From Oryzias latipes (Eukaryota; Chordata; Actinopteri; Beloniformes; Adrianichthyidae), in NCBI RefSeq assembly GCF_002234675.1, contig NC_019879.2:17178464-17242463 (forward strand): a stretch of DNA of 64,000 nucleotides, read 5' to 3'. Positions 33,601 to 45,700 of this stretch are shown in pieces (within the stretch, counting starts at the first letter, position 1; each line of letters begins with the position of its first letter). The notes under the pieces are model-generated. The model made no database searches and was not told where the DNA came from. It saw only the letters and a list, made by a program, of their open reading frames with translations. A program made the translations under genes and the position numbers.

Positions 33601-33870
33601 TACAGTCTTCTAGAAGTACCTTGTTGCCATCTAGTGGCTTCAAGGAGTCTAAGATATATCCACGTTAACATTTACCAGAACACTGATTTCTAGCAAAGCA
33701 AGAAAAACTGGCCGCACACACAGATCTCTATTGTAATGCCTTGTAGTAATTTAGATATTAAAAATCAAATTTAACCCTCAGTTACAGGTTACATCTACTA
33801 GTCACAAGTTACATGAACCAAGTCAATTCGACACAAAGGAAGCCTAAACAAATCAAACTGTACATAAATA

Positions 33871-33948
33871 CAGAACAGACTAAAAGTTTGGACACACCTT
33901 CTTATTCAAATAAATGGGAAGGTTTGTCCAAACTTTTGGTCAGTACTG
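33871..33948. mobile_element. 78-bp Tc1/mariner-type miniature element
   Basis: Almost the whole element is two inverted repeats. The left end reads CAGAACAGACTAAAAGTTTG followed by GACACACCTT, and the reverse complement of the right end reads CAGTACTGACCAAAAGTTTG followed by GACAAACCTT. TA dinucleotides flank both sides (33869-33870 and 33949-33950), as expected for Tc1/mariner insertion. The AAAAGTTTGGACACACCTT core is that of a well-known fish Tc1-type terminus. Confidence 0.85.
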
Positions 33949-34516
33949 TAGATTTTAATAATATTATGCAAATGATTAAAGTTTGTGTTTTAATCATTAT
34001 TACTTTTAAGTAAAAAAATATAAGAATAGTTCTAGGGTAAATTGTTTTTATTCGTTTTTAGTTTTATTACAACTACAGGTATTGCTGAAAAAACAGTTTT
34101 AGCCCAATTGTTTGGCAGAAGTGTGAGAAAGTACAGTTACAGTTTGACTGGTGTATTCATTATCAACTGTGTATATGTACGGTGTATTCCGTTTGAATTT
34201 TTTTCTTTATTTTAAAATCATTTCAATAATTAATTTATAACATCAGTACATGATTTTAACAATTCAATTTTTCTATATTTCATTTTTTTGTTTTTGACTG
34301 GTGTAGTTATGGTGTTTTTTGTAAAACGTCGCCACCTTCTGGGCTTTAGTGAGCACTGCAGAACAACAAACTGATGCTTCAGTCCGGCCCATCGACATCT
34401 CATGCAGGACCATCTTTTTTAAAGCTTGTTAAATATCTACTCAGAAATAGTGTAACAATTTGAATAAAAATATTATAGTTCAGTACATTTTTTTTTAGTT
34501 ATTTTGTTAGTATCAC

Positions 34517-36156
34517 CTAAAAGTAATTATCAAGATTATATCCGCCATTTGAAACGCAGCAGAATGGAGCTGTGTGGTTGTCCTTCAGGGCCTCTGGAGA
34601 CTGATAGAGTGGAGTGGGGGAATGTTTGTCGGCAGAGGGAGGCACTGATGATGATGATGATGATGATGATGGCCTCCTCTTTGTGTGAGAAGATCTCTGT
34701 GAGTCAACACCTCTGCTGCTCCAGCACAGCACCAGCCCAGCAGTCAGACTGAGGCAGGTCGAAACAAAGCCAAGATACACAGACAGGCCAACCTCGTACT
34801 TCAGCCCACCTGGAAGGAATGGGTCATAAAACTGCATGGCGACAGTATAGGTGGTCCAGGACACGGTAACCAGGCAAAGAAAGGCAGCGCAGAGAAAACA
34901 AATCCCACCACTCAACACCAGACGACTTTTGACCTGAGAGCGTTGAACAAAGTGCGTACACTTCATCCCCATCACAGCAATCACAGACGCAAGAACTGAG
35001 GCGAGGCAGGAGACTACCATGATGGCCCTGGCAGCCTAAGAAGAACAGATAACAAAAACACTTATGTTACACTAAAATCAAACTTATACGGACTGGATTC
35101 TGCAGCAGTACTGCAAAGTCATCCAACAGAGTCAGTCATTTTCTTGCAGTTATCTATAATATTGTTTTTTTTAATGCAGTTTAGACATAAGAGTAGAAAT
35201 ATGCAGTTGTTTTGTAAAAAAAAACAAGTGAGAGCTGTACAAAGCTTAAAGGTAAACATTTAATCTTTTCCCCCCTGTATTTTCATGGTTTTCAAGCACA
35301 TTTTTATTATTTCAGCTTCAGTGTTCTTAATTCAAAGTTGAAGTAATAACCCTCAAAACTAAGCAAAAAATTAACAGTATATAAAATGTTTTGATCAGCA
35401 AACAAAAAGTGATGAAACAATTAGGCCTAAATGCAGCTTTACTCCAATGATATTTTTTCAAAAAGCCACCTATACTAAATTTCCCAGGCAAAAACGTTTA
35501 TCTAACTTACAAGCCATGAAATCGATGTGCAAGAAATTTGAGATACACTCTTCATCTTAAGGATGGAGGTCCAAACACCCACCTGTAAACTGAAAATGTT
35601 TAAGCAACCAATTTAGGTTGCCTGCAGTAGATTAAGTAGGTTAGTAGGTTAAAAATGTAAACAAGCTATAGTTTTAAATGATAAGATAGACAAGAATGAG
35701 TTTTTATTGATTAAGTAGATATGTTCTCTCTCTATATATAAACGGTATATATACATATATACACACATATATATTTTAGGAGTGTAAAGGTTCCAATCCA
35801 GAAGACATTCCCCAAGTGATGACATCTAACTGAAATCAGCAAATAACAGAAGCTGTTCTTTCTTGTATCTTTCAGCGCTTCCTGTGCCCGGAAAGCTTCT
35901 TCAAACTGTGCAGCTGCAGTACCTGCATGTCAGACGGCAGCGCCAGCACGGATCTGTACAGCTGACACTGGTAAATGCCGGTGCTGTGCCAGACACACTC
36001 CATCCACAGGCCTTTAATGTACGCAGTGACTGTGAAGATGTTAGAGCCCACAAAGGCCGTGCTCCACCAGTGGGGGAGCAGGGTTGCCACCACAGTTCCC
36101 GCAAAGCCCAGCAGTCCTAAGAAGAAGCCCAGGAGCTCGACTCCCATGCTGGCCAT
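34517..36156 (-). CDS. claudin, claudin-14-like, two coding exons
   Basis: Four-pass tight-junction membrane protein. Exon 1 is 35923-36156 (78 codons) and exon 2 is 34517-35035 (172 codons plus stop), joined at a phase-0 GT-AG intron to give 250 aa. The first extracellular loop has the claudin signature: W30, then G49-L50-W51 and two cysteines (C54, C64) in [20 protein letters not shown]. The junction reads [14 protein letters not shown], as in claudins 2 and 14. Further segments are VMGMKCTHF and [15 protein letters not shown], with four hydrophobic helices. The start is MASMGV, because an ATG two codons upstream (36162) adds only MI. The cytoplasmic tail has eight consecutive serines encoded by a TCA repeat, and ends GGYNLDNYF rather than the usual YV. 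Closest to claudin-14 by residue pattern, but the claudin 2/14/20 group is close and the paralogue is not certain. Confidence 0.93.
34646..34671 (+). repeat. trinucleotide repeat inside claudin coding sequence
   Basis: A GAT/TCA triplet run that codes on the minus strand for the polyserine stretch of the claudin tail. It is in frame, so length changes would add or remove serines without breaking the protein. Confidence 0.95.
35036..35922 (-). other. claudin coding intron
   Basis: A phase-0 intron with GT at 35922-35921 and AG at 35037-35036. It contains TA-rich microsatellite DNA around 35730-35775 and no recognisable gene. Mammalian CLDN14 has an uninterrupted coding exon, so the intron is a fish feature. 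Confidence 0.9.
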
Positions 36157-39100
36157 GATCACACGGAAAAAGGCTTAAACTGCAGCGTACAAATGTAGAA
36201 AACAGATGAAGAATGGATTTAGAGATCTGACAGGAAAACAACAAAACACTGTATTGGAAATGGAAAAAGTTGTAATTGCCTTCAACACAGGTTTACTGAC
36301 AGTCCCCAAGGCGGAAATGTGGTTTATGCAGTCCCTTTATCTGTATGCTCCCCGGCATGAGAATACATTCCACTGAGCTTACATCCAGTTATAGAAGCTG
36401 AGCCATTCCCTTAGAGTCTCCCGAGTTTGGGTAAAAAAAGCTGCGTAAACTTTCAGCTCTGTGGCGTCAGTCCCTAGTGAGTGGCAGGTGACTGTATGTG
36501 TGACTAATGAGAGCAGTGTTCAGCTTCACCTGTTTAACGCTCTCCTCTGGAGGGCAAAACTGCAGAAGTCTATTCGTTAAGCTCTTCGCCACCCCTTCAG
36601 GAAAAGAAGGGAAAAGAGGAAATTAAACATTTACAGAAACCAGCCGAGCTCAGAGCAGTGCCATAAACCACTAACTTTGAAACATTTCACAGCTCTGGAG
36701 GGTGTTTGAAAGTGAATGATGTGTTGGTACAGCTTATGGCTGCCGGCCCCAAAAATTGGAGACAAGACAGAAGAGGTGGCTGATGTAAGAACCGGCCACA
36801 ATCAACGATGCCCAATTTAAGCAGCTGAAATTCTGCTGTGTACATCATAAAAACACCAACCAGTAGCTCAAGGCATCAAGTGATTTATTTTTCAAAGATT
36901 CAATGACTATTTAATTATTAACATTTGCTCTTTCTTAGTGTTTAGCCGTTTTACAACATTAGGTTTTGTGCATAACTTTGCATTTTAGGGAGAAAAATAT
37001 CTGTGAGCATATTAAAAAGTTTCTCTAAATAGTTGAAGTCATTATGAAAGTGCTTTAAGAATTTAAATTGGTTACTCTTCAGTCCAACAATATCTGGAGC
37101 ATGAACAACCTAGACAGAAAATATGGCAAATGAAAGATGTATCACTTGTCTGACCACTTTTGCATTGAAAAGTGACAAAGAGTTTGCCTTCAAAACTACA
37201 GATACTGGAAAATGACAGTACAAACACATTATTTACAGTTTTTGGAAACAGGCTGTTTATGCAGGCTAGTTGGTGTTCAGAGTCAGATCTGGCACCAGTT
37301 GCTCCTCTTAAAGTCTCTGTGAAACAAGCCTCACTGTGTTTACTTAATGATTGACTACTCAGCTGGCCTGACAAGGAAGCAACAATAACAAAAGCTGAGT
37401 TGTTGTCAGCATCTTGCTTTGATTTTGATGATATGGTGCCATAGAAGAGTCATTTTATATTGTCAGTTTCAGCTATAAAATACAGATGTAGGTCCTGGCT
37501 AACCTCTGTGTTGCTAATATTCGGTGAAAAGTTTCCAGTTCCGTTAAAACGTGTGACTTAGAATTGCTGGAGTTAAGAAGGCACATTTGTTCAGAGGCGG
37601 AGAGAAAAATGTGGATGAGCTTCAAATGAGTAGGAGCACTGACAATGACCCTATGTTTCTGCGTCTACTTCCTTTTCGAAGAAATAAAGATGGGTGTGTG
37701 TAATCTCTGGGCTGACAGGGGTGCTATACAGGCCATTTTTTGGGAGGGACAGTAGCATCCGGTAAAAAAGATGGTGGAATAACAGTCCAACTCTTGGCTC
37801 ATTGCTCTGTGGACAAGCAGAATAATATCAAACATGGAGCCAGGGGGAGAGCTGGGATACCAAACAGACCAGACAGAAGATGTATTGTCCTCACTTGTGG
37901 CATTTTTGACTCAGCGTTTCAGCTTGTAGCTGCATGATGTGTTTGCTATCCTACTGAGGATTAAAGCGAACAAATAAAAGGAAATTGATCAAATGACATT
38001 GTATAGCTGTACAGCCAATAAGCATTTTACCAATAAAAACATGTGATCCTGCTCTTATGTTGAATTAAATGTCATTAAATGTCATACTCACTGTGGGGAG
38101 TGCAAGTAAATGTCCATCGAGATGACAGTTTCATTTGATTCCTCTGAGGTCCAACGTCTTCATTTGTGTTGTGAGGTTAGCCTGCCGTGACATCCTGTTG
38201 GCACACAAGAGCCTTTTCCCAGCTCTTCCCCAGGGTCCTGCAGGCAGCGTTCAGCTCCCTGTGAGAGCTGCAGACTGAAGAGCTGATCCTCCTCAAGACC
38301 TGCCCGTGGGAGACGCTTGTTGAAGCAGCACACTTAATAGTCTTACTTAAGCAGAATAATCCTGTGACGAGCAGCTGAGCATTGTTACTTTACAAAAGGG
38401 AATGTGTGAAGTGCATGCCACACAGTTTTTTTCCCTCCAAGCCATGAAAGCTGCATTCTTGTTTCAATCTGCAAACATCTTGAGAACTATATAAAAATTT
38501 GAGATGTGTGTGAGAATGATGGTTTTACATCTCCCTAATATAACACGAGGTTATCTCAGTTCCCACAGATCTGAGAGGCTTAAAAAATACAATGATATTG
38601 AAATTTGAATTTATTTTACTGCTTTACATGTGCACTATATAAAAATACTATGTACTTTACACATGATCTTTCAATAAATGAGTGAAACTAAATATACTAT
38701 TAGCTAACAGAACCGTAAAAACAAACAAGGTGGTGAAAAAAAACCAAGACTATTGTATGCAAATGCACTCCTTCCAACATTGTTGAAGTGAAATTGAAGT
38801 CATTGATTTATCCATTCAAGACCTTTTATTTCACTCTCCTTTATCTTCTTAATAAGCTGCATTTCATCTGAAAACCACATTTCATTGCAGAGTGAGAACA
38901 GACTAACTATAAGAGGTACTCATTTACCAGTGACTTTCTGAATAATGTTCTTATGCAGCTACTTAAGTATATAAAGGCTATTAAACTTGATAACCTCTTT
39001 AGGTTTTTTCTCTCTGACATTTTTATATATGTTTTAAAGGAAGTTTTAAAAAAAAAGCGAAGGCGCACAACTGCTTATGTTCAAGAGATGTACAGTTAGA

Positions 39101-39289
39101 CCAGAGGGAAAACTGAAAATGTTTATCAGGCTTTTTCTTCTTGATTTAAACCTGTTGTCAAGGTAAAAATACAATACAAATACACAGATAATATATTTCA
39201 TACTAAATTATTATTATATTATATTATGTAACATCGTATCATTATTTAACAGGCTGCTAATTCCTAGGAAAATGTTTTTCCCCATCGGA
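36157..39289. other. intergenic region between the claudin gene and fbxo47
   Basis: The two genes are divergent here. The claudin promoter and any untranslated exon should lie here, but no clear core element was identified. No supportable coding exon or named repeat was seen. Confidence 0.5.
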
Positions 39290-39440
39290 CCTTTAAAGTT
39301 CCTTTGATCCGTGCCGCAAACACAAGGTCTTTCGGGTAATTTCGCGCCGTTCCGCAAAGTCTTGTCGCGTCAATAAAATTAGCGCGTAGCCATCCTTACA
39401 GTACTGTAAAAAAACACCTTTGACCCTTTTAATGCTGCAG
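39290..39440 (+). promoter_or_regulatory. probable fbxo47 promoter and untranslated first exon
   Basis: A short CpG-rich patch stands out from AT-rich surroundings. It contains an E2F-like TTTCGCGCC at 39340-39348 and several further CG dinucleotides. A donor-like GCTGCAG/GTAAGACG falls at 39440/39441. An acceptor-like TTTTTCATAG ends at 39691, 20 bases before the ATG. This suggests an untranslated exon ending at 39440. It is inference from composition and splice motifs. Confidence 0.45.
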
Positions 39441-39711
39441 GTAAGACGTTTTTATGTCTTGGAACATTTTGGGCAGCGGCTGTCACTTTCAGCTACTTTA
39501 AAGTTCAAAAGGGTAAAAATAAAAGAGAAGGAGTGGACAAGTATATGGGTTAGCTAGCAAAGGTTTAGTTGGTTGTAGCATCCGGAAAGGAGGAGGAGGG
39601 GGAGGGTCTATTTCTTTCTTTCTTTCTTTTTTAACCCGATTTTACAACATAGTTTAACTTATGTGTAATCTTCTGTATTCATTTTTCATAGCTAGTTCAC
39701 TGGTAACAACA

Positions 39712-42700
39712 ATGGGCAAAAGGATATGCAGAAGCTATGGGCAGCAGACACACAAAGCTCGACTTTTGAAGAAGCAGTCAGTCAGAACCGCCACGAGCCT
39801 CAGTCATGGCGGCACAGGCGGACCCAGCTTCTTCCAAAGACTTCCAGTAGAAGTGCTCCATATAATTTTGGACCAGCTGTCTGGTAAGAGACTGAGCCTT
39901 AACAGAAAACAAAGTCAAATTAGTAAGACTTAAGGAAAGAAAAACAAAAGACAACAAAAGAAAGAGTTCATGAGTTTGCACAACTGTGTTAGTAAGTTTT
40001 TAATGCTAAGTAAGTAACGTTCTATAATTAATGATAATTATTTTAGATCTTCAAAAATTGAATTTATTGAGATGATTAAAAAATGATGAAAGAAAAATAA
40101 GATGTCTATGATGCTTAGATACCCATTTGAATGTAATTCCTATTTTTGGTGTTTTTAACATGTTCTTGTGGCTTTTTGCCACAGATAAAGAAAATTATTT
40201 CTAAAATTGCATTTCTTTATTCAAGTTGCTGTGAATCAGGAGCAGACAAAAAAAAATGCAGGTGGAAAACTGCAAAGTACAAGTTACTGCAGCGGGCGCA
40301 AGCTCCCTGCTCTGCTCCATTCTGATGCTTCCACTTGCAGACGACCACATCCATGTATGTTTTTGTTTTGATCTGAGCAGGCATCTGGATTACAGCTGTA
40401 CAGCTGGATAGCTCCAATATTGCTTGGCGTTCTTGTTGCATTGGTAATGTTAGGTCTATAAGCTAGTGGGAGAGAGTGTAAACAAAGGGATCATGGCAAA
40501 TGAGCGCAGCCCTGCTTCCACGCCAACTGTCTCGTCCACAACTCAGTGACACATTTTTAATAAACTCCTGCCACTCTGCAGAAATTATGTCCTAGAAAAC
40601 GACAAAGAATTTGGATTTCCGAAGAACAGCATTATCATAATCACAAGAGTACTGGGAATGCTTTTACAGAGATCAAAAGATGATGGATAAGAGGGGGAGA
40701 TCAATGAAATGACACAGTATTGGCTAATGTTTTAATGTATACAGCTTTTTCTAAAGTCACATTTTACCTGATCAAAAACACCAAAAAGAAAAACTTGAGA
40801 AAAAGCCACAAGTAAAACAAAATAAAACAAAACAATACATTCAAAATGAACTAAAAAAGTTAACTTTTGATAAGAAACTCTGTTTTGAAAGGGTTGGAGG
40901 ATGACAGGCAGCTTTAGTCTTTTTCAAATATTATTTTTTATTACACAGAAGTAATGTAGGACATCTTAACAGACAGTAACATAGAAGTGTATCATTTACA
41001 ATTTTTTAATCTATATAAATATAAAAACTACCCAATAAGCATTAGTAAAAACTTATAAAAACAACAGTGTATTGTTTGTGTTCATAATATATGCTTGCAT
41101 TTTTAGTTTAGGTGTTTCCACAATAATGACAGATCCTTAAATTATTACTATATGAAATGTTTACATTTTAATAGCAAAATCATGTTTTGACTTTTGATAC
41201 ATGAATGATGTAATTTGCTGTTGTTTTGCCAGTGCTGGAGATGAGTGTGTTCAGCATGGTGTCTAAAGAAATCACCAAATACGTTTTGGATTACATCTCC
41301 TCCCAAAAATGGAGAAATAAAACCATCATCCAAAGTTTTCATCCCTCTGCATGCCCTGAGCAGAAATGCACCGTGGAACACTACAGACACCTGGGTATTT
41401 TATTCTACACTTTCTTTTGTGAAACTTTTCCTATTGCTCTGAGCAGGAATGTCTTTTTTCTATATATTCTACTTTATTTTGACAATCTATTTTGTGCTTT
41501 ACATCTTAGGCTTGCTGTACAAGAGATGTACGCTTTTGCTCCCGACAAAGGACAGATTGAAGCTTATCTTTAGCAAGTTTTCACAGGTAAGGAAGAGAAT
41601 TTGTGTGAATACAAGTAAAGAGAGAAAGTGAATAACTAAACTTGTAAGATCTTTTGTTTGTTCAAGGATTAAAGAGACAGCTAAACATTTTCCTGCTTAG
41701 AACTTTATTTAGGAAAAAGTCCTAAAATGCACTTGTTGCACTACTTTTAATCATTCACATTCATTTAAGTTGCACATATGCAACAGTCTTTAAATATGCC
41801 TGTGGCAGCTGGTACAAAAACGGGAGGACAGCGGGATGTTTTTATCTCAATTTTAGCCAAACCAAGATGGAGATTTTCTGTAACCAGAAACGATTATTTC
41901 CTTAAATCTAAATTTTTAAGATGATAAAAAAAACCCACCAAAAATATCTAATTTAAATAAAATAAAACTTATAATAAAAAAAAGTTTTATTATTGCTTAA
42001 ACTGTTTATTACAAATTGTGTTTATGTATTTTTTGTTGGGTATGACTGAAAAGTCACAGAAAAGCTTTAAACTGAGTTGTGTCTGTGATTTGTGTCAGAT
42101 CCCCTGCTTCATGTTGGAACAGTGCCTCGTGCCAGGCTGCACTGCGTTTGTCAGCTTTGGTGTCTTCCTGAAGGTCAGACTCATCCTGAAACCTAGAAGA
42201 TTGTTTTAGCAGCAAAGGCCGAACAGTGTTGTATTTTTTTTCAGACTCTGATTGCAGGGTGGGATGAGCTGGAGTCCCACAGAGTGTTCAACTGCTTGTG
42301 CGTCGTCACAAACCTGATGCAGAAGACTGAAGGAATTATTACTGCCAAACCTGGTTTGTGCTCTCATGTTCGGACAGAAAAACAAAAATCACAAACTTTC
42401 AGAAAATGGGATAAAATATGTGACATTTCTAAAAGTAAAAGTAGGGACAGAGTTTAAATTGTAAAGTATTTTATAAAGTATTTAGCCTTTCAGGCCAAAA
42501 TGTTAGTTAAAAAAAGGGTAGTTATTGCCAGATATTAGGTAAAAAATATAGAGCTATGTTGTTCTCTGAAATGTCCATAACTGGTCTGAATCTGGTTCTT
42601 CAGGAGTACAGCCGCATCGGGAGCTGCAGCTTCGGCTTTTCTGCCGCTGCGTTTTGTTGGACCCTTGGGCGAACCAACCAGAGTGTCAGTTCTGGTTAAC

Positions 42701-45700
42701 GCAGCTGCTGAAGCCGTGGCCAATGGTGAGCCAAGCCCATCTACTGTTCATCCTCTATGGACCCCTGCAGCCTGGAGGTAAATAACTCACAGAGTAGACA
42801 GACTGTTTGGTTTCCCATAATTCCTGCCCAAATTCTGTTTTGCAAAAAAAAGTTTTAAAAGTCAGAAGTTTTGACATTAAACACCCTTCAGAAAAGACAT
42901 GTAGAATGGTTACTGCATTAGTAGCTGTATGAAATATTCCTGCCTGTTTTTCGCTGCTCTCTGCAGGCATCCTTGGCTGGCAGGATGTGGTGGAGAGAGC
43001 TCTAACACCTGGCTCTCTGTGGAGCTTAGCTGAAGCCATCTCCTTTCTTTTTGGCAAACCAGAACTTAAAGGCTGGACAACTCCCTTGATGTTTTCTATC
43101 GTGATGGAGCTAACTGGTAACCTGCTCTAGCATTTTCAGAATCATTTAAATACACACATACACACATAAATCACATGATCCAGATACAACATTTAGCCTT
43201 CTTTATTGAGGCAACATCCTGCAGTTTTTTATGTGTTTTACTTTATTGATTGAAAGTTCTTCTTTTGCCTATCTTTAGCTGTTCCTGAACCATGGCACCT
43301 GGAGAATTTGGCTCGTTTTCTGTTACTGTGTGGCAACCATGTCAGCTACACCGTTCTGGCCAGCAAGGCCCTTTTCGGACATGTCTCAGAGGTTTCAAGA
43401 CTCATCATCTACATCATACTGGTGAGACTTGCTGTGGAAAGGAGAATTGCTTTCTATTTAGCTGCACATTTGGGTCAGTGGGTTCAATGGGAAGTGAATA
43501 ACATTTCAGCTAAATATCAATGATGGCATAGAAAAGTTTGTATTCAGATAAAAAAAAAGGAAAAAAAAACATAAAGACAAACTACAACTTTTAATCAATG
43601 TAACATGGATTTTTGTAACTGCTGTAGAAAGTTTGAAAACCTTTCTTAGCTTTGTTTATGCTTTTTATTTAGCTTAAAAAATCCTAATCATTTGGACTGT
43701 CCATGGTTCTGATTTTGGTCTCTTATTTTGAAGTCCATGATAAAAAATGCAAATAAAATCTTTAGCTGGTTTACATTATTATGATGCGTTTTTTTTTTTG
43801 CTACTTAAACTTTTGAGTCACTTTATCTTCATTTAATGTAGTGATTTAAACTGATTTTGTACAAAACCTAACAAGTTTTTTCTAAAATGCTGGTGACATC
43901 TCCATTTTTTTCTGCATTCTGCTCTGCACAGGTATGTGAGAAGGACGGCTACCACATGAGCTGGGTGGTGAATATAGTTCAGCAGATCTTTAAGGTGTTC
44001 AGCACATCGACTGAACGCTTTTTCTTCATCCAACATCTGGAGAACTCTTTCTCACAACTCACCAGGGAGATATGCGAATCCATTGCAGGTGAGTTTTAGT
44101 GACTTACCTAAGAGTGTTTTTTTTATTGTTTTTGTTTACATCTATTGAAGAAATCTGTAGGATAAAAATGGAAGAGGCATGAACTGGTGATGACTATACA
44201 GGGGTTGACATAGCCCAGAAATTTGCACTGGCCCACAGGGCCAGTAGTTTTTGAAAGTTACTGGCCCGGCACCGCGCACAGCGAGACCCGCCGCTCCGCA
44301 GGTGCTTGCAACTTTAGGGGGGTCCGGGGGCATGCCCCCCCGGAAAATTTTAATATGGTGCAATTTGGTGCATTCTGGTGACATCTAGCACTTATTTATA
44401 CACTTTTCAATGACTAAAAATAGAGCATATCAAACTTAAATCTGCTCTAGTCTGTTTCAGATGTTTTGAAGAGAGCACTGCAGTGTAGTAGGTAACACTA
44501 GTTCAGAAGTTTTCATGCTGCTTCTAATCACTGCTATTTCACATTTGTTCCTAATCAATAGTTAAGAAGTTTTATTGACTTTTTTGCCCTGACTGCCTTA
44601 AGGTTCTGCTTTTTGTTACTGTTGCAAAGTTACATTTAGTTTTTAGTTACTTTAGTTACCTAATTAAATTAAATAATTGAAAAATTAAATACAATTAAAT
44701 TACTGAGATCATTCAGCTAACTAGAAATACTTACTGCTTACAGTTTTGTAAAGAAAAACAAAATTAAGTAGTTTGACCTTATACTCCATTTGAGTCTGAG
44801 ATTCATGTATTTTGAGTTGCCTTTGATTCTTTGACATTCAGCTTAAAGCTTAGTGCATACAGTTTCATCTTCAATGCATTCATTAAATATCTTGCTGTCC
44901 ATAGCACTAATTCCACCCGTCACTCCATCTAACATATTCCTATCTATTCCTGCCATGTCTTCCACATCTCTGACATGCTTCAGTCTCTCTTCAGTGACGG
45001 TGTTGGATTTATGATCATCGCGGTGAAAAACCACCAGGGGGCGCGTTGATATGTGTGTCAGTTTAAATATATCTGCCTAAAATGTAATAATAACCCACTG
45101 GCTTGTTCCTTCGTTGTTGCTGTTTAACATTGTTTAGTATTGAATTGTTACATTCAATAAAGTTTGAAAAAGAAATTGAGTGAGCGCGTGCCGCGTGGTG
45201 CTCGGCAGTGAAAGCCGCGCGCGCGCAGGTGGGAGAGGAGGAGAAGAGTGATAAAAGGTTTCCCATAGAAACCCTTGAAGTCTGAACACAGGACTAGCAG
45301 AAATAGTGAATTATAAAGACGAGGTAAATCACGTTTTCGCAAAATATACTTTATTGTAAAAGGTGAATAATGTATTAATTGTTAGATATTTTAGTGGCCC
45401 GAGCGGACAAGTAAAAAATAAAGTCTTGTGGTCCGTACTGCTCGAAAAACAGGACCGGGCCAGCGGACAAATGGCTATGTCGAGCCCTGCTATAGTAGGA
45501 GTCAGGGTTTGGGGTCAAGCAGTGAAAGAGCAGCTGCTGTGTGTTTGTGAGGAAGCTCAGACATGCGACATTCATTCACTGGTCACCATTTTGGCGGAAG
45601 CTCTCTGTTCAGGTGAATTTGTTTTTGCTTCCTTTTTGCCAGCTACCGCACATCTTCATCTCTGACTGCAGCCCAGCTTTCATTGTTTCCATGCATATGC

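Larger units (their letters stand above)
29927..34516. other. intergenic region between slc5a7 and the claudin gene
   Basis: Probably contains the slc5a7 promoter and an untranslated first exon (about 30500-31250, including a G-rich stretch 31120-31210). No coding exon was found. A long minus-strand frame at 31235-31495 has no recognisable similarity. A miniature Tc1-type element lies at 33871-33948. Confidence 0.5.

Noticed and set aside
39661-39711. Upstream in-frame ATG extending fbxo47 by 17 residues
   Set aside because: Weak start context, hydrophobic unrelated residues, and an acceptor-like site between it and the better ATG suggests it is intronic.
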